Origin: an uncultured bacterium
GTDB lineage: Bacteria > Actinomycetota > Coriobacteriia > Coriobacteriales > Eggerthellaceae
Direction of reading: 5' to 3'
Assembly (NCBI GenBank): GCA_905215325.1
Contig: CAJMPP010000005.1
Span: forward strand, 12,446 to 76,445
Length of the DNA: 64,000 nt
Below, one piece after another: positions 42,884 to 50,193 of the stretch. The notes under the pieces are model-generated. The model was not told where the DNA came from. It saw nothing but the letters and a program-made list of their open reading frames with translations, and searched no databases. Every line of letters begins with the position of its first letter. The first letter of the stretch is position 1. The position numbers were made by a program, and so were the translations under genes.

Positions 42884-42919
42884 GTGCGCAAAAGGAAACA
42901 CCACCTAGGAAGACGCCCC

Positions 42920-43780
42920 GTGAGCACCATCGAACCCGCCGACACCGTCCTGCCCAACCACAACAACCAGAAGAAGATCGCGCTCATCAACGACTTCACC
43001 GGCTTCGGCCGATGCTCGGTGGCGGTGCAGCTTCCCGTCATCTCCCAGCTTGGCGTGCAATGCTGCGTGCTGCCCACCTCGGTGCTGTCCAACCACACGG
43101 GCTTCCCCAGCTACAGCTTCCAAGATTTCACGCCCTACATGCGCAAGCACATCCGCGAGTGGCGCAAGCTCGGCTTGAAGTTCCGCGGCATCTGCACGGG
43201 CTTTTTGGGATCGGTGGAGCAGATCGCGGTGGTCAGCGAGTTCATCGACGAGTTCGGCGGCCCCGATTGCATCGTGATGGTCGACCCCGTCATGGGCGAC
43301 GAAGGCCACCCTTACGGCACCTACACGCCGAAGATGTGCGAGCGCATGGCCGAGCTCACGGCGAAGGCCGACATCATCACCCCGAACCTCACCGAAGCGT
43401 GCATTCTGGCGGGCATCCCCTTCGACAAGGACATGACCTGCGAAGACGCCGCCGACCTCGCCCAGCAGCTGGCGCAAACCGGCCCTGCGCGCGTGGTGGT
43501 CACCGGCGTGGAGTTCCAGGACCGCGTGGCGAACGTGTGCTACGAACGGGGCCGTGCGCCCTTCACCGTGCAAACCGCGCGCCTAGGCGGGCAGCGCTCC
43601 GGCACCGGCGACGTGTTCTCCGCCATCCTCATCGCCGACGCGGTCAACGGCGTGCCGCTGGACCAGTCGGTGGAGAAGGCGTCGCACTTCGTGTGCACCT
43701 GCGTCGAGCGCGCCATCGACATGGACCTGCCGCGCACCGACGGCCTGCCCATCGAGGAGGAGCTGCGCAACCTGCGCTAG
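42920..43780 (+). CDS. pdxY: Pyridoxamine/pyridoxal kinase (PdxY type)
   Basis: A 286-residue ribokinase-fold enzyme that phosphorylates B6 vitamers. It begins near IALINDFTGFGRCSVAVQLP, as in PdxY/PdxK, has DPVMGDEGHPYGTYTPKMCE with the phosphate-binding region, ITPNLTEACILAGIP, and the anion hole GQRSGTGDVFSAILIADAV with the catalytic aspartate. The GTG at 42920 after AGGAAGACGCCCC is the best start because the promoter lies just upstream. Confidence 0.9.
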   Translation: MSTIEPADTVLPNHNNQKKIALINDFTGFGRCSVAVQLPVISQLGVQCCVLPTSVLSNHTGFPSYSFQDFTPYMRKHIREWRKLGLKFRGICTGFLGSVEQIAVVSEFIDEFGGPDCIVMVDPVMGDEGHPYGTYTPKMCERMAELTAKADIITPNLTEACILAGIPFDKDMTCEDAADLAQQLAQTGPARVVVTGVEFQDRVANVCYERGRAPFTVQTARLGGQRSGTGDVFSAILIADAVNGVPLDQSVEKASHFVCTCVERAIDMDLPRTDGLPIEEELRNLR

Positions 43781-43911
43781 CATCGCGCACTGCGCGCCGG
43801 CCGCGGGCGCGCTCCTTGCAGCAGACGCACCTTAAGGCGTACCCTGAACGGAAACGGGAAGGCGAACCGCATCGCAACCTTCGCCCCCACCTCAAGCGAG
43901 AGAGGCTCATC

Positions 43912-44550
43912 ATGGCGAAAACGAAAGCCGAGACCATCGTATACCCCGTGCACAACGGGCTCTATGTCAACCTGACCAACCGCTGCAGCTGCGCCTGCAC
44001 CTTCTGCATCCGCCAAACCGCCGACGGCGTGGGCCAGGACGGCGAAGGCGGCGAGAACGACCTGTGGCTCGACCATGAGCCCTCCTTCGAGGAGGTCATG
44101 GCCGCGTTCGACGCGCAGGACATGAGCCGCTACGAAGAGGTGGTCTTTTGCGGCTATGGCGAGCCCACCTGCGCCTTCGACATGCTCAAGCGCGTGGCCG
44201 CCGAGGTGAAGCGCCGTTACAACCTGCCCGTGCGCGTGAACACCAACGGCCAAGGCAGCTTGATCTGCGGCCGCGATATCGCGCCGGAGTTCGAGGGCAT
44301 CGTGGACGCGGTCTCCATCAGCTTGAACACCCCCAACGCCGACGAGTACGCCGCCATCGTGCGCAGCCGCTTCGGTGACGCGGCGTTCCCGGGCATGCTC
44401 GATTTCGCCCGCGAAGTGCGCAAGTACGTGCCCAACGTCGTGATGACCACCGTGGAGACGACCATCAGCCACGAGGACGAAGCCGCCTGCCAGCGCATCT
44501 GCGACGAGCTGGGCGTGCGCTATCGCATCCGCGCCTGGGTGAACTCGTAA
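43912..44550 (+). CDS. TatD-associated-type radical SAM protein
   Basis: A 212-residue radical SAM protein. The cluster motif is CSCACTFC (C-x3-C-x2-C) near residue 26 within YVNLTNRCSCACTFCIRQ; EVVFCGYGEPTCAFDML and VRVNTNGQGSL follow, with AVSISLNTPNADEY later. The protein is short and resembles radical SAM proteins found with TatD nucleases; no tatD is adjacent here. Its substrate is unknown. ATG at 43912 comes after GAGAGGCTCATC, 131 bp after the kinase gene and probably on the same transcript. Confidence 0.85.
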   Translation: MAKTKAETIVYPVHNGLYVNLTNRCSCACTFCIRQTADGVGQDGEGGENDLWLDHEPSFEEVMAAFDAQDMSRYEEVVFCGYGEPTCAFDMLKRVAAEVKRRYNLPVRVNTNGQGSLICGRDIAPEFEGIVDAVSISLNTPNADEYAAIVRSRFGDAAFPGMLDFAREVRKYVPNVVMTTVETTISHEDEAACQRICDELGVRYRIRAWVNS

Positions 44551-44585
44551 GACCCGGCACGGCCCAGGCTGCAATCCAAGCAACA

Positions 44586-44617
44586 GCAAGGCCCGCGGCG
44601 CGAACCGCGGACCTTGC
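44586..44617. terminator. Hairpin between convergent genes
   Basis: GCAAGGCCCGCGG (44586-44598) pairs with CCGCGGACCTTGC (44605-44617), one mismatch, between the radical SAM and VWA genes. Confidence 0.65.
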
Positions 44618-44642
44618 TCATCTCATACGATTTCGCGCCAAC

Positions 44643-46163
44643 CTACTTCGCCGTCTCCAGATACGGGGAATTACGGCTTTGCTCGATCTCGTACATGGCC
44701 TGCACGTTCTTCAGCTCGTAATCGTTGAGCTGCGAGGAGGATATGGCGTCGAACTCCTCGGGCGTGTACGTCTGCGTGTACCAGCGCTTCGTGGCGAAGT
44801 AATCGGTCAGGTCCTGGTTCTTGAAGCCGCGGCCGTGGCGCGCGAATACCTCGTTGCGAGCAAGGCAGAGCTCCCACAGCGACAGCTTCTCCAGCTCGGA
44901 GCGCGAGTAGTACTTCGAAGCGCTGCCGGGCAGCACGTAATCCTGCGAGCTCACGCTGGTATCATAGGAGGAAACGCTGGTCACAGGCACATACGTATGC
45001 GAGATCTGCCCTGCGAACGGACCCGAATCCGAGCAGCTGAGCAGCACGGTGCGCGTAGCGGAGGTGCTGCCGGGGCACGTGGAGGTGAACACCACGCGGC
45101 ACATGGAGCGCTGATCGTCGTAGATGGACTGGTAGATCTGGCGAAGCGCCTGCGCCAAGTCGTCCGACGCAGCATCGTAGTAAGTGCCGTTGCAGCTTGA
45201 CGCCAACGACTGCAGCGAGCTGCGGTTCACATCGCCGCCCACGCCCACGATGTAGACGGGGATGCCCGTTTGCTGGGACAGCGTGATGACGTCGTTCAAG
45301 CTGTAATTGCTGCTGTTCTCCTCGCCATCGGTGAACGCTATGACCACACGCGAGCCCGATTTCAGGTTCGTGCGCTGCAACGCCCAGTACAACGCGTCGT
45401 AAAGCGCCGTCTCGCCGGTGGGCGAAACCGCATCGATGGCGCTGTTGAGCAGCGCGGCGCTCGAGGTGAACGGCTGGCGATTGTACACGTAATCGTTGAA
45501 CGAGGTGATCTCAGCCGCATTGCCCTGGGTTTTCACCATCTCGTCGACGAACGAGCTTGCCGCCTTCTTGGCGCTGTCCATCTTGCTGCGTGCCCTCATG
45601 GACCCGCTCTGGTCGACCACCAGGTTGATGTTCATGGCATCGCCCACGGCAAGCGGGACCACCTGCTCGACCGTCGCCGCATACTGCGAGCCGGATGAAT
45701 CGGTTTCCGTGACGGCGAACTGCGACGCGTCAAGGCCGCTTGGCGTGGAACCCGCCTGATCGGCGATCTTCGTATACAGCGTGACCTGCGGATAGGCGGA
45801 ATTGTCCACCTGCGACACGAACATCGTCAACGGGCTTTTCGGCTCCGAGGACGTGGTTGCGGGCTGGCTTGATGCCGCAGGCTGCTGCACCGTCGTCGGC
45901 GTCTGGACGCTGCTCGAATCGGCATCCGAGGCATCGTCGCCGCCAGGCCACAGGAAATACAGCGCCGCGGCTATGGCGACGATGGCCACGACCACCCAAA
46001 TGGTCGGGATGTCGCCGATGGATTTCTTCGAAGAAGCGTTGCCGGCTGAAGCAGCGCCCGAAGCGGACGACTTGCCGCCGGACGCCGAACTGAGAGCCTT
46101 GCCGCACGATGAGCAGAACGCGTCCCCGTCTGTGACCGAGGCTCCGCAATGGGGGCAGAACAT
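44643..46163 (-). CDS. Membrane protein with zinc ribbon, VWA and YARHG domains
   Basis: A 506-residue protein. Residues 1-22 are a zinc ribbon (Cys3, Cys6, Cys17, Cys20). A Ser/Ala/Gly-rich linker leads to one membrane segment (IPTIWVVVAIVAIAAALYFL, about 51-71). The outside part has a low-complexity linker, then a von Willebrand A domain with MIDAS residues DQSGSM from Asp184 and VVIAFTDGEENS, and at about 418-470 a YARHG domain (LSLWELCLARNEVFARHGRG). VWA domains bind ligands through a metal; YARHG domains lie in exported proteins and may contact the cell wall. Start ATG at 46163. Function unknown. Confidence 0.88.
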   Translation of the reverse strand: MFCPHCGASVTDGDAFCSSCGKALSSASGGKSSASGAASAGNASSKKSIGDIPTIWVVVAIVAIAAALYFLWPGGDDASDADSSSVQTPTTVQQPAASSQPATTSSEPKSPLTMFVSQVDNSAYPQVTLYTKIADQAGSTPSGLDASQFAVTETDSSGSQYAATVEQVVPLAVGDAMNINLVVDQSGSMRARSKMDSAKKAASSFVDEMVKTQGNAAEITSFNDYVYNRQPFTSSAALLNSAIDAVSPTGETALYDALYWALQRTNLKSGSRVVIAFTDGEENSSNYSLNDVITLSQQTGIPVYIVGVGGDVNRSSLQSLASSCNGTYYDAASDDLAQALRQIYQSIYDDQRSMCRVVFTSTCPGSTSATRTVLLSCSDSGPFAGQISHTYVPVTSVSSYDTSVSSQDYVLPGSASKYYSRSELEKLSLWELCLARNEVFARHGRGFKNQDLTDYFATKRWYTQTYTPEEFDAISSSQLNDYELKNVQAMYEIEQSRNSPYLETAK

Positions 46164-46214
46164 GTCAGATCCCTTTCCTTCCAGTTAAGCGCCGCTTGAC
46201 GTTGTCGCCGAAAG

Positions 46215-47033
46215 CTAGCGCGCCGCACCGTCATGCGTGCGTGCTTCCTGATAGCTCCTCAAATAGCCGGCGAATTCCTCGGACGTATCCGAATTCCCCG
46301 TTCGCCAGGCCTTATGGTCGATGATAGCGCTTTCGAACCCATAATAGGCGTCGATGTAGGCGATCAGGTCATCGAGCGCCTGCAGCTGAGCCTGCGGATA
46401 ATCCCCCGAACCGCCCACGTGCACCATCTCGATGCCCACCGAATACGAGTTCATGCCGTAATCTGCCATGGTCGAACCGATGGGAACGGTTCCCAGCTTG
46501 TCGTCGCGCGATTCGTCCTCCACGCCGAACTGCGCGTTATGCCCCGTATCGCCGTATCCCGCATGGTGCACGATGGCGTCGAGCGGCGCGCATTGCGCCA
46601 CGGACCCGTCCTTGTTCACGATGAAATGGGCGGCCACCAGGTTGCCGTTGCCCGCCCAGTAGCTCACCACCGATGCGGCATCGCTGTCGCCCTCGGTGTC
46701 ATGGAGCACGATGTACTTCTGGCATTCCGCCGGCTTTTGCCCGTGCACGAACTGCTCCTGCGACAAATCGACGATGGAAAGCTTCGCACGCAGCTCATCG
46801 GCATTTTGCGCTTGCTTCTGCTGCGCGACGTCCCCTTCGGAGAGCTGTGACACCTCCTGATCGGCAGAGCCGTTGCGCGGCACATCCGCCACGTTCTCGA
46901 ACCGCTCCCGCTCCTGCGATCCCGGCTCCTGCGCATTGTCGCCGCCCGAAACGCAGCCGCACGCGGCCGCCGATAGCGCGCACGCAAGCGCCACAACGCA
47001 TATCTTGCACGCGATGACGTTACCCCTCGCCAT
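46215..47033 (-). CDS. N-acetylmuramoyl-L-alanine amidase-like lipoprotein
   Basis: A 272-residue protein with a lipoprotein signal (ACKICVVALACALSAAACGC) and an Amidase_2/PGRP domain: KYIVLHDTEGDSDAASVVSY with the first zinc histidine, NLVAAHFIVNKDGSVAQCAP, DAIVHHAGYGDTGHN with a second histidine, and VGIEMVHVGGSGDYPQAQLQ. It should cut the peptide stem from peptidoglycan at the outer face of the membrane. The ATG at 47033 follows AAGGAGGGAATCT; the longer open frame upstream has no site. It lies 51 bp downstream of the VWA/YARHG gene start, on the same strand and upstream of it in transcription, so they may be cotranscribed. Confidence 0.87.
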   Translation of the reverse strand: MARGNVIACKICVVALACALSAAACGCVSGGDNAQEPGSQERERFENVADVPRNGSADQEVSQLSEGDVAQQKQAQNADELRAKLSIVDLSQEQFVHGQKPAECQKYIVLHDTEGDSDAASVVSYWAGNGNLVAAHFIVNKDGSVAQCAPLDAIVHHAGYGDTGHNAQFGVEDESRDDKLGTVPIGSTMADYGMNSYSVGIEMVHVGGSGDYPQAQLQALDDLIAYIDAYYGFESAIIDHKAWRTGNSDTSEEFAGYLRSYQEARTHDGAAR

Positions 47034-47536
47034 AGATTCCCTCCTTGTCGTAGCGCAAGCATCGGCCGATTCCCGCGGCCCGGGCCAGCGCAATGCGACC
47101 GACTCCCCTGCAGCAGCCTCGTGCACGCACGGGCGCCAAAGCAAAACGCACGCCACAGCCAACCTGCCGCACGCCGCTTCCCCCCCCCGAACAGACGCGG
47201 AATCGAACCTGCGCCCGCACACCGCAGCCTAGCCACCGCAGTCCGCTTTCCCGCCGAAACGCAATTGCAACACCCGGGCCCGATCGCAAGGCTGCCAAGC
47301 CGTAACTTCTTATTTTGCTCCAAGATACGCTCGCCACGATACCCCGGCAAGGCCCCTATCTGGCTAAATGCGCACATAGGCGGCAAATGCCGCGAAAGCC
47401 GAAGGCCCACCCTGGCTGGCCGACGAGCACGCAGAGCCACAGCGCGCCCACACAGCTGCGATACAATAGGGCAAGCAACGCGACGCCGTGTATCAGCGCA
47501 CCGTCGCATCCGCCCCAAACGCAAAGGAGCTCGCTT
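47034..47536. other. 503-bp intergenic region
   Basis: Divergent region between the amidase lipoprotein and the YbjQ gene. A likely -10 box (TACAAT) for the YbjQ gene lies near 47462. Otherwise I see no gene, repeat or palindrome. Confidence 0.5.
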
Positions 47537-47848
47537 ATGATCGTCACCTCCGCAGACGTGGTACCCGGCCAAAACGTCCAAGTCCTCGGGCTGGTACGCG
47601 GCAACATCGTCACCTCGCGCCATATCGGCCGCGACATGATGGCAGGCATGAAGGAGCTGGTGGGCGGCGAGATCAAGTCGTACACCGAGATGACCGACCA
47701 AGCCCGCACCGTGGCGGAGGGCCGCATGATCGCCGAAGCCGAGCGTCTCGGCGCCGACGCCGTGGTGGCCATGCGCTTCTCGAGCAGCTCCATCAACCCC
47801 GGCACCATCGAGATGCTGGCCTATGGCACCGCCGTGAAGTTCGTATAG
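47537..47848 (+). CDS. YbjQ/UPF0145 family protein
   Basis: A 103-residue protein of the YbjQ family, thought to form pentamers and often listed as heavy-metal-binding without proof. The pattern LVRGNIVTSRHIGRDMMAGM, GGEIKSYTEMTDQARTVAEG and GADAVVAMRFSSSSI is typical. ATG at 47537 follows AAAGGAGCTCGCTT. It stands alone upstream of the Nudix gene. Confidence 0.92.
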   Translation: MIVTSADVVPGQNVQVLGLVRGNIVTSRHIGRDMMAGMKELVGGEIKSYTEMTDQARTVAEGRMIAEAERLGADAVVAMRFSSSSINPGTIEMLAYGTAVKFV

Positions 47849-47959
47849 CCGCTGCCCGCAGCACCTTATCGGGGCCCGTTCGCCGCGCTCCGCCGACCCC
47901 GCCCTATCCCGATTGTCCGCCCAACCGGCGGGCAGCGCGGCATCTGGAAGGAACGCCCC

Positions 47960-48475
47960 ATGTCAACGCCCGAGTTCATCACTAACCTGCGCGAGAAGAT
48001 CGGCAACGACCCGCTGTGGCTCACCGGCATCACCGCCTACGTGGAGGACGCCCAAGGCCGCATCCTGCTGGGCAAGCGCGCCGACACCGGGCAGTGGGCG
48101 CTCGTCTACGGCATCGTGGAACCCGCCGAGGAGCCGGCCGACACCTGCGTGCGGGAAGCCCTCGAGGAGACAGGCGTCGACATCGAGCCCGTATGCCTGG
48201 TCAGCGTGAAGTCGTCCCCGTACATGGTCACCTACGCCAACGGCGACCAATGCCAATACATGGACCTGCTGTTCTTCTGCCGACCCCGCGAAGACGGCAA
48301 TGCGCAGCCCCGCGTCGCCGACGACGAAAGCCTGGAAGTAGGCTGGTTTGCCCCGGACGCCCTTCCCCATCCGTTGGCAACATCCACGCAATCACGCCTG
48401 GAGCTGGTGCGACGCTTCAAGCAAAACGCCGCCCAGGGCAACCCCGCCTGCCTGTTCGCCAGCACCATCGCTTAG
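47960..48475 (+). CDS. Nudix hydrolase
   Basis: A 171-residue Nudix protein. The box fits Gx5Ex7REUxEExGU exactly: GIVEPAEEPADTCVREALEE then TGV, at about residues 50-72. These enzymes split nucleoside diphosphate derivatives; which one cannot be told. ATG at 47960 follows GGAAGGAACGCCCC. Confidence 0.92.
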   Translation: MSTPEFITNLREKIGNDPLWLTGITAYVEDAQGRILLGKRADTGQWALVYGIVEPAEEPADTCVREALEETGVDIEPVCLVSVKSSPYMVTYANGDQCQYMDLLFFCRPREDGNAQPRVADDESLEVGWFAPDALPHPLATSTQSRLELVRRFKQNAAQGNPACLFASTIA

Positions 48476-48510
48476 CCAGGGGTGACGCCAAAGTCAACGC
48501 CGCCCAAAAC

Positions 48511-48588
48511 CCGGACAGATAAGCCTCCGTCCCCAATTGTCCGGCTTTGGACGGAAGACAAATCGGGGACGGAGGCTTATCTGTCCGG
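48511..48588. repeat. Inverted pair of the GGACA...TGTCC box
   Basis: A 24-bp perfect arm pair (48511-48534 and 48565-48588) begins CCGGACAGATAAGCCTCCGT on each strand. It is the box of 35711-35784 with TAGG changed to GAGG and the two boxes placed with the other ends facing each other around a 14-bp spacer. Confidence 0.9.
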
Positions 48589-48617
48589 CTGCCGAGCACG
48601 AGCCTGACGCACCCTCC

Positions 48618-48773
48618 AAGTTCTGGGCGGTTTTGCAGCTTTTGGGGCCTGAATTTGCCAGGGCTGCAGAAGTTCTGAGTGGTTTTCACGCCCATTTCCC
48701 GCAAGCGTCCGACGAAAGCCCTGGTCACGTTTCCCTAAAAGACGCTTTCGAGCTGCAAAACCGCCCAGAACTT
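48618..48773. repeat. Inverted pair of the TTCTGGGCGGTTTTGCAG box
   Basis: Two 23-bp perfect arms (48618-48640 and 48751-48773), with a third degenerate copy between them at 48670-48686. The arms read AAGTTCTGGGCGGTTTTGCA then GCT. Same family as 42556-42719. Confidence 0.88.
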
Positions 48774-48886
48774 CGCCCCGTCCATTTCGCTTTCTGCAGA
48801 ATTCCTCGAAATCACGCGGTTGGCACCATACCGAACGCGCTCGGGCTTTACCATCTCCTTACCTTCTCTTCACACTCGAAGGCCAG

Positions 48887-49588
48887 ATGGGAGTTTTCAT
48901 GCACAACCGCACTACCGCGCACGCCTCCGCGATCGCCGCCGGCGTGCTCCTTGCGCTGTTCGCCGCGCTCACGGTTTCGCTGATGTTCGTAGACCGCCAA
49001 CCTATCGCAGGCGATGGCAGCTTGGTGGGCCTTGCCACCTTCAACCTTGATGCCCGAGCCATTCTCGGGCAAAACGACCTCATGGAGAAGCTGTCCAACA
49101 TCCTGCTCATCGTGCCCGCCGTCAGCGCGCTCATGCTCGCCATAGTCGGCTGCAAGCAGCTGATCCGTTCCCGAAGCTGCGGCGGGGTCGATCGCGATCT
49201 TTGGCTGCTGCTAGGAACCTACGCTGCCATGCTGGTGCTATACGTGCTGTTCAACTGCATCTCGCCCAACAACCGGCCCATCCTGGAGGACGGCGTTTGC
49301 GAGCCGTCGTTCCCCTCATCGCACACGCTGCTGGCCGTCACCATGTGCGGCACGGCCATGATCCAGGCCGTGCAACGCATCCGCGAAGGCGGCCTGCGTA
49401 CCGCGGCCCTGGTCATCTGCGCCGCAGGCATGGTGGGCATCGTCGCCGCACGCGCCATGGCGGGCGTTCACTGGGCCACCGACATCCTCGGCGGCATCCT
49501 GCTCGGCGCGACCCTGGTAGCCGTCTACCACGCGATAGCGTTCGCTAGCTACGGCAAAGCCTCACGCGGAAAGCACGCAAGACGCTAA
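48887..49588 (+). CDS. PAP2-family phosphatase
   Basis: A 233-residue membrane protein with five or six hydrophobic segments and the PAP2 motifs PSFPSSHTLLA (phosphate site and catalytic histidine) and RAMAGVHWATDILGGIL (second histidine and aspartate). It removes phosphate from a lipid such as phosphatidate or undecaprenyl diphosphate. Two starts are possible: ATG at 48887, after AAGG, or ATG at 48899, five bases after GGGAG; the second would remove four residues only. Confidence 0.9.
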   Translation: MGVFMHNRTTAHASAIAAGVLLALFAALTVSLMFVDRQPIAGDGSLVGLATFNLDARAILGQNDLMEKLSNILLIVPAVSALMLAIVGCKQLIRSRSCGGVDRDLWLLLGTYAAMLVLYVLFNCISPNNRPILEDGVCEPSFPSSHTLLAVTMCGTAMIQAVQRIREGGLRTAALVICAAGMVGIVAARAMAGVHWATDILGGILLGATLVAVYHAIAFASYGKASRGKHARR

Positions 49589-49661
49589 CCGCAAACCCGA
49601 ACAACGATCCGGCAGCCTCCCCCACCTCGGTATCGCGCCTGCCTCGAAACTCGCACACACA

Positions 49662-49705
49662 AGAAACCCTTCTAATTCCCGAGCTCGGGAATTAGAAGGG
49701 TTTCT
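49662..49705. terminator. 44-bp perfect palindromic terminator
   Basis: AGAAACCCTTCTAATTCCCGAG and its exact complement meet at GAGCTC. It ends in TTTCT on both strands, so it is probably a two-way terminator for the PAP2 gene and the ArsC-like gene. Confidence 0.8.
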
Positions 49706-49832
49706 CACGACAGCAGCCAGAGACTCTCATGCTGACGACCAGCACATCGCCGACAACGGCAGGTGTAAGCGACGATCGACATGCTTACCATAGCAGCACC
49801 TCAGCATGCCCTCAGACACCGACGACGCCGAT

Positions 49833-50174
49833 TTACTCCCAGCCCTTCCAGACATCAGGCTGATAGCCCACCGTGGCCTTCTTGCCGTTGCGGACCACCG
49901 GCTCGCACAGCACCTGCTGGTTGTCGAGCACCTTCTCGAACTTTTGGTCCGCCGCCAGATACTGCAGCAAAGCCACGGTATCGGCATCCTTGGCGTCGGG
50001 GTTGATCAGCTTGTCAAGGCCGCCGACGGCGTTGGCCACCGACTGCAGCTCGCCTTTGCTCATGCCCTTTTCCTTCAGGTCGATGAACTGGAAGCTGATG
50101 CGACGCTCCTTGAAGTAGCGCTGGGCCTTCTTCGTGTCGAAGCTTTTCTTCGTGCCGAAAATCTGGATGTTCAC
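49833..50174 (-). CDS. ArsC/Spx-family protein without the active cysteine
   Basis: A 113-residue thioredoxin-fold protein of the ArsC/Spx/YffB group. It opens NIQIFGTKKSFDTKKAQRYF; family members have a catalytic or redox cysteine at the FD or SF position (GxKxCxTxKKA), and here none is present. The rest is typical: LLQYLAADQKFEKVLDNQQV, LCEPVVRNGKKATVGYQPDV. The start is a GTG at 50174 after AAGGGACGTTTGC. It may be a regulator or a degenerate reductase. Placed 19 bp after addA and probably read through from it. Confidence 0.85.
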   Translation of the reverse strand: MNIQIFGTKKSFDTKKAQRYFKERRISFQFIDLKEKGMSKGELQSVANAVGGLDKLINPDAKDADTVALLQYLAADQKFEKVLDNQQVLCEPVVRNGKKATVGYQPDVWKGWE

Positions 50175-50193
50175 GCAAACGTCCCTTCAAATC

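Larger units (their letters stand above)
42192..42919. other. 728-bp intergenic region, C-rich with short repeats
   Basis: Between the NSS transporter and the divergent kinase. From 42380 to 42550 the plus strand is rich in C with repeated (T/C)GAACGCACCTC and GTTCACG/GTTCGC pieces. From 42556 to 42720 it holds four copies of the dispersed box listed below. The kinase promoter has TATAAT at 42878-42883. No gene is seen. Confidence 0.6.
48476..48886. other. 411-bp intergenic region made mostly of dispersed repeats
   Basis: It contains an inverted pair of palindrome boxes (48511-48588) and a cluster of the GTTCTGGGCGGTTT boxes (48618-48773). A likely promoter of the PAP2 gene lies in the last 80 bp. 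No gene is seen. Confidence 0.65.
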
